Of a stretch of DNA of 64,000 nucleotides, positions 26,395 to 35,432 are shown piece by piece. Each line of letters begins with the position of its first letter. Position 1 is the first letter of the stretch. The position numbers and the translations under genes are program-made. This DNA comes from Streptomyces sp. NBC_00377 (lineage in GTDB: Bacteria > Actinomycetota > Actinomycetes > Streptomycetales > Streptomycetaceae). The stretch is taken from positions 4,092,001 through 4,156,000 of the forward strand of contig NZ_CP107958.1 of assembly GCF_036075115.1 (NCBI RefSeq), written 5' to 3'. The notes beneath the pieces are model-generated. The model saw only the letters and a program-made list of their open reading frames with translations. It was not told where the DNA came from and did not search any database.

Positions 26395-27597
26395 TCAATG
26401 CGCCGGTTTGAGCGGGAGCAGAGCACTGATGCGGAATCCTCCGCCGGGACGCGGGCCCGCGTCCAGGGTCCCGCCCACCATGCCGATCCGCTCGCGCATG
26501 CCGATCAGCCCGTGGCCCGCGCCGTCGACGCCGCCCTCCTCGTACAGCTCGTGCGGAGCGCCCTTGCCGTCGTCCTCGACGAGCAGGCCGAGACCGTCGT
26601 CGAAATAGACCAGGCGCACGCTGGCGCCCGCGTTGGGCCCGCCGTGCTTGCGCGTGTTGGTCAGCGCCTCCTGGACGATGCGGTACGCCGTCAGCTCGAC
26701 GCCACTGGGCAGCGGCCGCGGCGTGCCCTCGACCTTGAAGTCCACCGGCAGGCCGGAGCCGCGGCACTGCTCCACGAGGTCCTCGATCTGCTCGACGTCC
26801 GGCTGCGGCACGTACTCGCCGCCCTCCTGGTGCTCGCCGGTGCGCAGCACGCCCAGCAGGCGGCGCATCTCGGCGAGGGCCTGGCGGCCGGTGGAGGAGA
26901 TCGTCTCCAGGGCCTTCTTCGCCTGGTCAGGGGCGGCGTCGAGGACATAGGCGGCGCCGTCGGCCTGCACCACCATCACCGACACGTTGTGCGCGACGAC
27001 GTCGTGCAGCTCGCGCGCGATGCGGGCGCGTTCGGCGGCGACCGCGACCTTCGCCTGCGCCTCGCGCTCCTTCTCCAGACGGGCCGCGCGCTCCTCCAGC
27101 TGCGCGAAGTACGCGCGACGGGTACGGATGGAGTCGCCGAGCACCCAGGCGAGGGCGAAGGGCACCGTCTGGAAGACGATGACCGCGACCTCGCCCGGCA
27201 CACTCGCGTTCTCGTGCGGCCAGCGCAGCTGCGCCAGGGTGGCAGCGCTCAGCGCCATGACCAGCGCGAGCCGGGAGGCCCAGCGGGCACCGGTCGCCGC
27301 GACCGTGTAGACGATCACCAGCAGCGCGAAGTCGGCCGCCGTGACCCCGACGTCCAGCACCAGCTGAGCCAGCCCGAGCGAGGCGGCCAGCACGAGCATG
27401 TACTCGGGCATACGGCGGCGCAATGCGATGACCAGGCACAACAGGAACACGACCGGCACCAGCAGCGCCATGGAGTCGGTGCCGCCGCGGTCCTGGCCCG
27501 CGGTCCCGGCGGCCGCGGAGATCCCGAACAGGACGAGGGCCCAGAAGCCGTCCACCCCGGTCGGGTATCTGCGGAGGAAGTCATAGAGGCGCTGCAC
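26395..27597 (-). CDS. Sensor histidine kinase (DesK/NarX-like, HisKA_3)
   Basis: 400 aa. Four to five membrane helices in the first 155 residues, a short coiled coil (about 163-195), then a HisKA_3 dimerisation/phosphorylation segment with His198 (ARELHDVVAHNVSVMV) and an HATPase_c domain (AYRIVQEALTNTRKHGG, VEDDGKG, GHGLIGMRERIGMVGG). No extracytoplasmic sensor of any size is present, so the signal is likely sensed in or near the membrane. The GTG start at 27597 has no good binding site. Partner of the NarL-type regulator that follows. Confidence 0.92.
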   Translation of the reverse strand: MQRLYDFLRRYPTGVDGFWALVLFGISAAAGTAGQDRGGTDSMALLVPVVFLLCLVIALRRRMPEYMLVLAASLGLAQLVLDVGVTAADFALLVIVYTVAATGARWASRLALVMALSAATLAQLRWPHENASVPGEVAVIVFQTVPFALAWVLGDSIRTRRAYFAQLEERAARLEKEREAQAKVAVAAERARIARELHDVVAHNVSVMVVQADGAAYVLDAAPDQAKKALETISSTGRQALAEMRRLLGVLRTGEHQEGGEYVPQPDVEQIEDLVEQCRGSGLPVDFKVEGTPRPLPSGVELTAYRIVQEALTNTRKHGGPNAGASVRLVYFDDGLGLLVEDDGKGAPHELYEEGGVDGAGHGLIGMRERIGMVGGTLDAGPRPGGGFRISALLPLKPAH

Positions 27598-27703
27598 GTG
27601 ACCCAGCGTAGGGAAGGCCGATGCGTGCAGGGGTCAACCGGAGGGCCGATCCGGTCCGGGCGCGCGTACTCCCCAAGGTGGATGTCGTGATCACCTGTAC
27701 GCC

Positions 27704-27716
27704 TAGTCTGGCCGGG
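27704..27716 (+). promoter_or_regulatory. Possible leaderless promoter of the methyltransferase gene
   Basis: TAGTCT (27704-27709) fits a -10 hexamer seven bases before the first GTG (27716). No Shine-Dalgarno sequence precedes the tandem GTG-GTG start, so transcription may begin at the start codon. Confidence 0.35.
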
Positions 27717-28771
27717 TGGTGGACGAGGTGACGGGTGCGGACGAGTGGCGCGGCTGGCGGGCGGCGACGCAGGCCGCGCTGTACGGCGTGGACGGGACGG
27801 GCGGCTTCTACCGGCGGTCCGAAGGCCCGGCCGGGCACTTCCGCACGTCCGTGCACGCGTCGCCGCTGTTCGCCGAGGCCGTGGCCCGGCTGCTGTGCCG
27901 GGTCGACGAGGCCCTGGGCCGGCCCGCGCCGCTCGACTTCGTCGACATGGCAGCCGGACGGGGTGAGCTGGTCACCGGTGTCATGGCCGCTCTCCCCGAC
28001 GATGTGGCGGCCCGGACACGCGCGTACGCCGTCGAAGTCGCCGACCGCCCCGCGGGCCTCGCTCACGGGATCGGGTGGCTGTCCGAGCCGCCCGGGAAGA
28101 TCAACGGGCTGCTGTTCGCCAACGAGTGGCTGGACAACGTGCCCGTGGAGGTCGCGGAGGTCGACTCCGTGGGGGTGACCCGGCTGGTGCTCGTCCGGCG
28201 CAGCGGGGCCGAGCGGCTCGGGGAGCCGGTGTCCGGGCCGGAGGCGCAGTGGCTCGCGCGGTGGTGGCCGCCGACCGGCGAGGAGGGTCTGCGGGCGGAG
28301 ATCGGACTGTCCCGGGACACGGCGTGGGCGTCCGCCGTGTCGTGCGTCGAGAGAGGACTCGCGGTGGCGGTGGACTACGCGCACACGGCGGACGCACGCC
28401 CCCCGTACGGGACGCTCACCGGCTTCCGGGACGGGCGCGAGACGCCACCCGTACCGGACGGCTCCTGTGACATCACGGCCCACGTCGCGCTGGACGCGTG
28501 CGCGGAGGCGGGAGCGCGGGCGGTGACGGGTGCGCCGCGGACCCGCCTCGGCGCGCGCCTGCTCACACAGCGCGCCGCACTGCGCGCCCTGGGCATTACG
28601 GGCGCACGCCCCCCGCTCGCGCTGGCCTCCACGAACCCTGCCGCCTACGTGCGCGCCCTCGCGAGCGCCGGGGAAGCCGCCGAGCTTCTCGCGCCGGGCG
28701 GACTCGGCGACTTCGGATGGCTGCTCCAGCCGGTCGGGATCCCCGACGCACCGGACCCCCTGAAGCCCTGA
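27716..28771 (+). CDS. SAM-dependent methyltransferase of the NDUFAF7 (MidA/COG1565) family
   Basis: 351 aa. The SAM-binding motif I is LDFVDMAAGRGELVTGV (about 73-89), with the family-typical GLLFANEWLDNVPVEV (about 131-146). Mitochondrial NDUFAF7 dimethylates an Arg of NDUFS2, the 49-kDa subunit of complex I and homologue of NuoD (established for human). Here the gene lies convergent with and 138 bp from an orphan nuoD homologue, which makes NuoD2 the obvious candidate substrate (inference). The bacterial family is otherwise poorly studied. Start GTG at 27716 or 27719. Confidence 0.85.
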   Translation: MVDEVTGADEWRGWRAATQAALYGVDGTGGFYRRSEGPAGHFRTSVHASPLFAEAVARLLCRVDEALGRPAPLDFVDMAAGRGELVTGVMAALPDDVAARTRAYAVEVADRPAGLAHGIGWLSEPPGKINGLLFANEWLDNVPVEVAEVDSVGVTRLVLVRRSGAERLGEPVSGPEAQWLARWWPPTGEEGLRAEIGLSRDTAWASAVSCVERGLAVAVDYAHTADARPPYGTLTGFRDGRETPPVPDGSCDITAHVALDACAEAGARAVTGAPRTRLGARLLTQRAALRALGITGARPPLALASTNPAAYVRALASAGEAAELLAPGGLGDFGWLLQPVGIPDAPDPLKP

Positions 28772-28909
28772 ACCTCTGGGCCGGCCGCGCCCGGGTCCGG
28801 CCCCTGAGCCTCCGGCCCCACTGCACCCTGGACCCGAACCGGCTGAGCGCCCGGGACCCGGCCGTTCCGCCGCCCGCCGCGTCCGGCTCCCTCCGCCGGC
28901 CTACTTGTC

Positions 28910-30061
28910 CTACTTGTCGATGTCTCCCACCACGAAGAACATCGACCCGAGGATGGCCACCATGTCCGCGACCAGGGTGCCCGGCAGCAGTTCGGTGAGC
29001 GCCTGGATGTTGTTGTACGAGGCCGAACGGAGCTTCAGCCGGTACGGGGTCTTCTCGCCCTTGCTGACGAGGTAGTAGCCGTTGATGCCGAGGGGGTTCT
29101 CGGTCCACGCGTACGTGTGCCCCTCGGGCGCCTTGAGGACCTTCGGGAGCCGCTGGTTGATCGGACCGGGCGGCAGCTCCGCGAGACGATCCAGACAGGC
29201 GTCCGCGAGGTCGAGGGCGTTGTGCGTCTGCTCCAGGAGGCACTCGAAGCGCGCGAGACAGTCGCCCTCGGTCCGGGTCACCACCTTCAGGGTGTCCTGA
29301 AGCTCCCCGTACGCGAGATAGGGCTCGTCCCGCCGCAGATCGAAGTCGACGCCGGAGGCGCGGGCGATCGGCCCGCTCACCCCGTACGCGTGCACGTGCT
29401 CCGGCGCGAGCGTTCCCACGTCCCGCGTGCGTCCCCGGAAGATCTCGTTGCCGAGCACGAGGTCGTCGAAGACGTCCATGCGCGAACGCACGGCGGCGAC
29501 GGCGCCACGCGCGCGTGCGGCCCATCCGGCGGGCAGGTCCTCCTTGAGGCCGCCGACGCGGTTGAACATGTAGTGCATGCGCCCGCCGGAGACCTCCTCC
29601 ATCACGTTCTGGAGCACTTCGCGCTCCCGGAAGGCGTAGAAGACCGGGGTGATGCCGCCCAGCTCCAGGGGGTACGACCCCAGGAACATCAGGTGGTTCA
29701 GCACCCGGTTCAGTTCGGCGAGCAGCGTGCGCGTCCACACCGCGCGCCCGGGGACCTCCATGCCGAGCATCCGCTCCACCGCGAGGACGACGCCCAGTTC
29801 GTTCGAGAACGCCGACAGCCAGTCGTGGCGGTTGGCCAGCATGATGATCTGGCGGTAGTCGCGTGCCTCGAACAGCTTCTCCGCGCCGCGGTGCATGTAA
29901 CCGATCACCGGCTCCGCGTGCCGGATGCGCTCGCCGTCCAGGACGAGCCGCAGCCGCAGCACGCCGTGCGTGGAGGGATGCTGGGGGCCGATGTTGAGCA
30001 CCATGTCGGTGCTCTCCGCGGCACCGCCGATCCCGACCGTGGTCTCCGTCGTGGGAGTCAT
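28910..30061 (-). CDS. nuoD2: Orphan NADH-quinone oxidoreductase subunit D homologue (NuoD2)
   Basis: 383 aa, 49-kDa subunit family of complex I. The GPQHPSTHGVLRL segment is present with His32 (equivalent to Thermus His38). IGYMHRGAEKL has Arg58 at the position of mammalian NDUFS2 Arg85, the residue dimethylated by NDUFAF7; most actinobacterial NuoD proteins have Thr there (HTG), from memory. The quinone-binding Tyr (Thermus Tyr87) is replaced by Trp81 in NRHDWLSAF. No other nuo genes are near. So this is a divergent paralogue, perhaps an alternative subunit of complex I or part of another complex. ATG at 30061 follows GAGGGAG. Confidence 0.88.
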   Translation of the reverse strand: MTPTTETTVGIGGAAESTDMVLNIGPQHPSTHGVLRLRLVLDGERIRHAEPVIGYMHRGAEKLFEARDYRQIIMLANRHDWLSAFSNELGVVLAVERMLGMEVPGRAVWTRTLLAELNRVLNHLMFLGSYPLELGGITPVFYAFREREVLQNVMEEVSGGRMHYMFNRVGGLKEDLPAGWAARARGAVAAVRSRMDVFDDLVLGNEIFRGRTRDVGTLAPEHVHAYGVSGPIARASGVDFDLRRDEPYLAYGELQDTLKVVTRTEGDCLARFECLLEQTHNALDLADACLDRLAELPPGPINQRLPKVLKAPEGHTYAWTENPLGINGYYLVSKGEKTPYRLKLRSASYNNIQALTELLPGTLVADMVAILGSMFFVVGDIDK

Positions 30062-30104
30062 GGGCACAGTCTCCCTCACGTGCTCACCTACGTACGCTGG
30101 CGGT

Positions 30105-30611
30105 ATGGAAACGGGGCGCCCGGGTGGCGTGGGGACGACGGCGGCGGCCGGACCGGTGTGGATCGGACTGCCTCCGGGGCTGTTGCGGATGCGGCGGCTG
30201 TTGCTGGTGGTGTGGCTGGGATCGGCAGCGGTCGGCATCGGTCTGCTGCTCGGTCTGCTCGTCGCCCCGGCGTGGGCCTCGTTCGCGCTGCTGCCCCTGG
30301 CCGGCATCGGCTGGGGCTGGGTGCTGCTCGGCCGTAACTGGCGCTCCTGGCGCTACGCCGAGCGGGCCGACGACCTGCTGATCAGCCGGGGGGTGCTGTG
30401 GCGCGAGGAGACCGTCGTGCCGTACGGGCGCATGCAGCTCGTCGAGGTCACCTCCGGGCCCGTCGAACGGCACTTCGGGCTGGCCAGCGTCCAGTTGCAC
30501 ACCGCGGCAGCCGCCACCGACGCGACCATCCCGGGCCTGGACCCGGCAGAGGCGGAACGGCTGCGCGACCGGCTGACCCAGCTCGGCGAGGCCCGATCGG
30601 CGGGACTGTGA
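30105..30611 (+). CDS. Bacterial PH-domain membrane protein (YdbS-like)
   Basis: 168 aa. Two membrane helices (about 32-50 and 52-74) followed by a bPH_2 (DUF304) domain: DLLISRGVLWREETVVPYGRMQLVEVTSGPVERHFGLASVQLHT. Such proteins work in pairs with YdbT-like proteins in Bacillus, where they give resistance to some bacteriocins (family knowledge). It overlaps the next gene by 4 nt (GTGA), so they are translated together and probably form a complex. Confidence 0.88.
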   Translation: METGRPGGVGTTAAAGPVWIGLPPGLLRMRRLLLVVWLGSAAVGIGLLLGLLVAPAWASFALLPLAGIGWGWVLLGRNWRSWRYAERADDLLISRGVLWREETVVPYGRMQLVEVTSGPVERHFGLASVQLHTAAAATDATIPGLDPAEAERLRDRLTQLGEARSAGL

Positions 30612-32116
30612 CGACCCCGGGCGTCGAGGACGGCGTACCCGACACCCCCCACCCCACAGACACCTCGGACGCGACAGGCACCGAAGCAGACCCGGCAGGC
30701 ACGCCGGCCCCGGAAGTCACGGCCGGTCCCGACGGCACGCCGGCCCCGGGAGTCACGGCCGGTCCAGCAGACCCGGCAGGCGCCGCGGGCCCGGCAGACA
30801 CGGGCGCCACCCGCCCCCGGTTGCCCGTCACCGAGCGTCGGCTGCATCCCGTCACACCGTTCCGGCGGGCGTGGGCGCCGGTCGCGGTGATCGTCGGATG
30901 GGCCGTGCACGACCCCAACCAGGCGCAGGAGCAGCTGACCCGGCTGACCACCACGACCCTGCTGATCGCACTCGCCGTCCTCGTCCCCGCAGCCTCCCTC
31001 TACGGTTTCTTGACCTGGTGGTTCACCCACTTCTCGGTGACGGACAGCGAACTGCGGATCCGGACCGGCCTGCTGTTCCGACGCGCCGCGCACATCCGTC
31101 TGGAACGCATCCAGGCGATCGACGTCAGCCGGCCGCTGCTGGCGCGGATCGCCGGCGTCGCCAAGCTCCGGCTCGACGTGGTCGGCGCCGAGAAGAAGGA
31201 CGAACTGGCCTTCCTGGGCGAGGAAGAGGCCCGTGTGCTGCGGGCGGAGCTGCTCGCGCGGGCGGCGGGCTTCGCGCCGGAGACGGCGCACGAGGTCGGC
31301 GAGGCGCCCGCGCGTGAGCTGTTGCGCGTGCCGGCGCGCGAGCTCGCGATCGCGCTGGTGCTGACCGGCGCGACCTGGGCTGCGCTGGTCGCCGCGCTCG
31401 TCGTGCCGCCGGTGCTGTGGCTGGCCACCCACAGCGTGTGGACGGTGCTCGCGACCGGTGTGCCGCTGCTCGGCGCGGCGGGCGCGAGCAGCGTGGGACG
31501 GTTCGTCGGCGAGTACGACTGGACGGTCGGCGACTCGCCGGACGGGCTGCGGATCGACCACGGGCTGCTGGACCGCACCCATGAGACCGTGCCGCCGGGG
31601 CGCGTGCAGACCGTGCGGATCGTCCAGCCGCTCCTGTGGCGCCGGCGCGGCTGGGTGCGGGTCGAGCTGGACGTGGCCGGCTCGGCCAACTCCGTGCTCG
31701 TCCCGGTCGCCCCCCGCGCGGTCGCCGAGGCCGTCGTCGCGCGCGTGCTGCCCGGCGTGAGCGTCCCGTCCGAGGCGTCGCTGTCGCGCCCGCCACGGCG
31801 GGCCGGGCGGTGCGTGCCGCTGTGGTGGCGGGGCTACGGGATCGCCGTCACGGACACGGTGTTCGCCGCCCGGCACGGACTGCTGCGCCGGAGGGTGGCG
31901 CTGGTCCCGCACGCCAAGGTGCAGAGTGTGCGGCTGACGCAAGGGCCCTGGCAGCGCCTGTGGCGGCTCGCGGACGTCCATGTGGACACGGGGGCCGGTA
32001 AGACCGTCACGGCCCGGCTGCGGGACGCACAGGAAGCCGCGGAGCTGCTCTCGGCGCAGGCCGAACGGTCTCGGACCGGGCGCCTGGACGCCCGGCCCGA
32101 CCGGTGGATGGCCTGA
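30608..32116 (+). CDS. Multi-bPH_2-domain membrane protein (YdbT-like)
   Basis: 502 aa from GTG at 30608. A disordered Pro/Ala/Thr/Asp-rich N-terminus (1-75) contains two copies of a 13-residue unit around GTPAP-VTAGP-D; then repeated bPH_2 domains with membrane helices between them: VTDSELRIRTGLLFRRAAHIRLERIQAID, DGLRIDHGLLDRTHETVPPGRVQTVRIVQP and VTDTVFAARHGLLRRRVALVPHAKVQSVRL. Three PH domains in one chain is the usual YdbT layout. Partner of the preceding gene. Role in Streptomyces unknown; probably envelope defence or lipid homeostasis. Confidence 0.88.
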   Translation: MTTPGVEDGVPDTPHPTDTSDATGTEADPAGTPAPEVTAGPDGTPAPGVTAGPADPAGAAGPADTGATRPRLPVTERRLHPVTPFRRAWAPVAVIVGWAVHDPNQAQEQLTRLTTTTLLIALAVLVPAASLYGFLTWWFTHFSVTDSELRIRTGLLFRRAAHIRLERIQAIDVSRPLLARIAGVAKLRLDVVGAEKKDELAFLGEEEARVLRAELLARAAGFAPETAHEVGEAPARELLRVPARELAIALVLTGATWAALVAALVVPPVLWLATHSVWTVLATGVPLLGAAGASSVGRFVGEYDWTVGDSPDGLRIDHGLLDRTHETVPPGRVQTVRIVQPLLWRRRGWVRVELDVAGSANSVLVPVAPRAVAEAVVARVLPGVSVPSEASLSRPPRRAGRCVPLWWRGYGIAVTDTVFAARHGLLRRRVALVPHAKVQSVRLTQGPWQRLWRLADVHVDTGAGKTVTARLRDAQEAAELLSAQAERSRTGRLDARPDRWMA

Positions 32117-32167
32117 GGACACCGCCCGCTCCCGCCGACCGGGTGGGAGGGGGGCGCCGGCACCACG

Positions 32168-33919
32168 TCAGGAGACGGCGCTGCGCAGTCCCTGGAGGTC
32201 GATCTGCTCCGTCTCGTCGTGGGCGGTCAGGTCGATCACCTGGCCTACGCCGCGCGCCGCCTCGTCCACCGGCTTGAACTCCGCCTCGGACTCGGCCTTG
32301 TGCAGGGCGAGCGCCTCCTGACCGACGACGTCGGCGAGGTCCTCGTTCTGCACGGCCTCCAGGGCGTGGGGCATCGACTCGCCCTTGGTGCCGAAGAAGT
32401 CGAACCCTCCCTCGGCCGTCGGACGGCGTACCGGCTGCGCGGCGGGTACGACGGCCACGGCGGTCGGCACGGCGAAGTGACCGGCGGAGCGGCGCTGCAC
32501 GACGGCGGCGGGACGGGGAACGAGCGCACCGGCCCCGGAGGCATCCGGGTCGAGGGTGGAGACGGGGGCCGGGGCGAGGATGGAGGCGGGGGCGGTCACG
32601 GACGTGCCGGCGGGCACGAAGCCGTCCGCGGGCGCGGAGTGGTGCACGGGCGCGGAGTGGTGCGCGAGTGCGGAGTCGTCGGCGAGCCCGGGGGCTGCGA
32701 CGGGCGCCGTGAAGTCCGGGGCCGGGGTGGGCCGGACAGTCTCCACGTCACCCCCGTGGTCGCTCATCGCGGACGCGTCGTTCACGTCCTCGACCGTGTG
32801 AGCGTCCTCGCTCGTGTGAGCGTCGCCGTCCGTGTGAGCGTCCGCCTCCGCGCGCGCGTCCACGTCGTCCGTCTCCGTGGCGGCCGGGGTCTCGTCCCGC
32901 TGGATCCGGCCCTCCGGGAGAGCGTCCGCCTGGGCGGCCTTGTGGGGGGCGGTCGCGCGCGTGTGCTCGTCGACCGCCTCGGGCTTCCCCTGCGCCTCGT
33001 CCTCCTGCGCGGCCTCCGACTCGCCGCCGACGACGGGGGCGCCGACGTCCGCGGATGCGGCCCGCGCGGACTCCTCCTCGGCATGACCCTCGGTCCTCGT
33101 GACCTCGACGGCGTCGGAGTCGAGCCGGTCCAGGGCCTCCTGGGCCCGCAGGAACAGCTTGGACCCCTCGGGGGAGAAGACCGTGGAAGCCTTCGCACCC
33201 TCCTCGTCGGCCTCAGCGGACTCGTCGACCGGCTCGGCCGCCTCAGCGGAGTCGCCGGACGCACGCGCCCCGCCCTCCTGCCCTTCGCCCTCGACGTCGC
33301 CCTCGGCCTCGACGGCGTCCGTACCCTCGACGCCCTCGGCGTCCCGCGCGTCGGCCGCGTCCGCGTCCTGCGCGTCGACCGCATCCTGCGGATCGACCTC
33401 GGCGACCGCGACGGTCGCCTCCGCGTCCTGCGCCGTGCGTGCGGCGGGCAGCTCGGGCGCGGGAGCCGCCTCTATCTCGAGCAGACGGCGGCCCTCGAGG
33501 GCGCTGGCGCGCTCGGTCTCCGCCGTGGCGTAGCGGCGCAGCAGCGCGGCATGTTCGTTGCGCAGGCCCGCGAGTTCGGCGCGCTTGGAGCGCAGGCGCT
33601 GCTCCAGCTTGACCCGCAGCTCACGCGATTCGTCGAGGTCGCTCTCCAGCTCGGCGACCCGTTCCTCGTAGCGCCACTCGTCACTGGCACGCGAGCGTGC
33701 CAGGTCGGCGACCTGTTTGCCGGCCTGCGAGTCCCAGCGGCGCATCACGACCGCGCCGATGATCGCCGTCGCCGCGGCGGCCGCGGCCAGAACCCGGAGC
33801 GTCGTCCGCTCCGTGAACACCCAGGGGCCGAGGGCGCAGACAAGGGAGACGCCTGCGATTGCCGACGGAGGCAGCAGCCTGTGCAAAGGCGGGGAATGGC
33901 GGTGACGTCCACGTGGCAT
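32168..33919 (-). CDS. Membrane-anchored acidic coiled-coil protein, unknown function
   Basis: 583 aa from ATG at 33919. Basic start (PRGRHRHS), two hydrophobic helices (about 20-38 and 42-62), then a strong coiled coil (about 75-150: RYEERVAELESDLDESRELRVKLEQRL as pattern), then about 330 residues of acidic low-complexity sequence rich in Ala/Glu/Asp with internal repeats (DAHTDGDAHTSEDAHTVED; HHSAPVHHSAPAD), and a conserved-looking end (GGFDFFGTKGES...VIDLTAHDETEQIDL). The layout suggests a membrane-bound scaffold. I do not recognise the family beyond its presence in other Streptomyces at this locus. Confidence 0.75.
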   Translation of the reverse strand: MPRGRHRHSPPLHRLLPPSAIAGVSLVCALGPWVFTERTTLRVLAAAAAATAIIGAVVMRRWDSQAGKQVADLARSRASDEWRYEERVAELESDLDESRELRVKLEQRLRSKRAELAGLRNEHAALLRRYATAETERASALEGRRLLEIEAAPAPELPAARTAQDAEATVAVAEVDPQDAVDAQDADAADARDAEGVEGTDAVEAEGDVEGEGQEGGARASGDSAEAAEPVDESAEADEEGAKASTVFSPEGSKLFLRAQEALDRLDSDAVEVTRTEGHAEEESARAASADVGAPVVGGESEAAQEDEAQGKPEAVDEHTRATAPHKAAQADALPEGRIQRDETPAATETDDVDARAEADAHTDGDAHTSEDAHTVEDVNDASAMSDHGGDVETVRPTPAPDFTAPVAAPGLADDSALAHHSAPVHHSAPADGFVPAGTSVTAPASILAPAPVSTLDPDASGAGALVPRPAAVVQRRSAGHFAVPTAVAVVPAAQPVRRPTAEGGFDFFGTKGESMPHALEAVQNEDLADVVGQEALALHKAESEAEFKPVDEAARGVGQVIDLTAHDETEQIDLQGLRSAVS

Positions 33920-34304
33920 GGCCAGAAACTTACCGCGCGTAGGCGAATGTTGGCGCCCCGCCCCGCAAAAACACGGCCATACCGAAGTCTTCACAGGGCA
34001 TCGGGAAACAACGCGGTCACGGAATTCCACGAGAAGCAAGATCATTTCCCGTCGGGGGCGCCCTGCCGGGCCCCTCACCGCCCTTCACAGACCCCCGCGG
34101 ACCCGCGTCACCCTGCACCGCCCCGGCCGCCGGCGACCGCCCCCGGAAACCACCTGCCCGCCCCTTCCATGCCCACCGCCGCCCTGGACTCCCACCCGCG
34201 CCGCCTTCGGCGCCCCTGCCTCACCCCGCCCCCCGGCCCTCACCCGTCGCCCCGCTCGCACTCCCCGCCCTCGCCCCGACACCCCGATGCCCGACCGGGC
34301 TCGC
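33920..34304. other. Intergenic region with strong strand asymmetry
   Basis: 385 bp between the start of the coiled-coil gene and the stop of the esterase gene, both on the minus strand. From about 34090 to 34290 the plus strand is markedly C-rich with few G. GCGCCGCCTTCGGCGCC-like hairpin near 34200-34217. It must hold the coiled-coil gene promoter near 33950-34050. No gene seen. Confidence 0.5.
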
Positions 34305-35432
34305 TCAGCCTTCGCTCAACCGCCCACTGATCCACTGGAGTGCCGGCGGGATCTCCCGCCGCCAGGTGTTGAAGTTGTGCCCGCCGCTTTCCAGGATGAT
34401 CGACGAGATCCTGGTCGTTCCCGTGGCCTTCGCCAGCTCTATGAACTTCTGTGTGGCCTTGTAGTTGGATTCACCGGCCTTGCTGGTGGTGACCAGCAGC
34501 GAGGTGTCGGGAGCGGAACGATTCTTCAGAAACCAGAGCAGATCCGACTCGTTGCGCAGGGCCGCGTTCCCGTGGAAGAGGTCGCCGGTGGTCGGATCGG
34601 TCGGCGCCTTGTAGTACGCCGACAGGCCCACCGCCGCCCCGTAGGCCTCCGGGTGGTGCATCGCCAGCTTCAGCGCGCAGTAGCCGCCCGTGGAGTCCCC
34701 GATGATGCCCCAGCTGCCGGGCTTCTTGCCCACCCTGTAGTGGGCCGACACGGCGGCCGGCAGGTCCTTGGCGAAGAACGACTCGGTCTGCGGGCCGCCC
34801 GGGATGTCCACGCACTCCGTGTCCCGCGGCGGCGCCACCGTCGGCCGCATCATCACGAGGATCATCGGCTGCATGCTCCCGTCCTTGGCGAGCTGCCGCG
34901 CGGTACGCGGATAGTGCAGTTTGTCCACCAGCGCCTCCGCCGTACCGGGGTAGCCCGTGAGGACGACGGTCGCGGGGAACGTACGCGTGCGGTACCGCGG
35001 ATCGAAGTACTCGGGCGGCAGGTACACGTACGCCGGCGTGGCTATGTGCGTCGTACGTCCGTTGATGGCGACCTTCTGGATCTGTCCGCCGAACTGCGGG
35101 CGCCCGCTGCCGCCGCCGTCCACGCGCCGGGTGTCCATCACCCGCAGCGGCCCCGCCGGGGCGCCGCCCGCCGCGTGGTCGACGACCACGCCCTGGTCGG
35201 TCTCCCGGCCGAAGAGGTCCGCCCAACTGGCGTAGAAGCCGAACGCCTGGTTGGCGGTGAGCCCCACCGACACGAACAGCGCCAACTGGGTGGCCAGCAG
35301 CAGGAGGATCCGCCCGCCGACGGCCCGCCAGCCGTTGCGGGCGAGGCGCGGCCACAGCCACACCGTGCCGGCGAACAGCAGTAAGGCGAACAGCACGGAC
35401 AGCAGCAGTATTTTGTCGCTCGTGAGACCCAT
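34305..35432 (-). CDS. Membrane-anchored esterase, Ag85/esterase D-like alpha/beta hydrolase
   Basis: 375 aa from ATG at 35432. Two to three membrane helices in the first 75 residues (ILLLSVLFALLLFAGTVWLW; ILLLLATQLALFVSVGL) place the C-terminal hydrolase outside the cell. The nucleophile elbow is IGDSTGGY (Gly-x-Ser-x-Gly) and the catalytic His is in ESGGHNFNTW. The fold resembles mycolyltransferases/esterase D family proteins, which in Streptomyces cannot act on mycolates, so the substrate may be a cell-envelope or exogenous ester. Divergent from the MprF-like gene with 211 bp between them; the pair may both modify the envelope. Confidence 0.85.
   Translation of the reverse strand: MGLTSDKILLLSVLFALLLFAGTVWLWPRLARNGWRAVGGRILLLLATQLALFVSVGLTANQAFGFYASWADLFGRETDQGVVVDHAAGGAPAGPLRVMDTRRVDGGGSGRPQFGGQIQKVAINGRTTHIATPAYVYLPPEYFDPRYRTRTFPATVVLTGYPGTAEALVDKLHYPRTARQLAKDGSMQPMILVMMRPTVAPPRDTECVDIPGGPQTESFFAKDLPAAVSAHYRVGKKPGSWGIIGDSTGGYCALKLAMHHPEAYGAAVGLSAYYKAPTDPTTGDLFHGNAALRNESDLLWFLKNRSAPDTSLLVTTSKAGESNYKATQKFIELAKATGTTRISSIILESGGHNFNTWRREIPPALQWISGRLSEG

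Noticed and set aside
33918..35384. Plus-strand frame of 488 codons
   Set aside because: Antisense of the esterase plus the C-rich intergenic region; no family resemblance.
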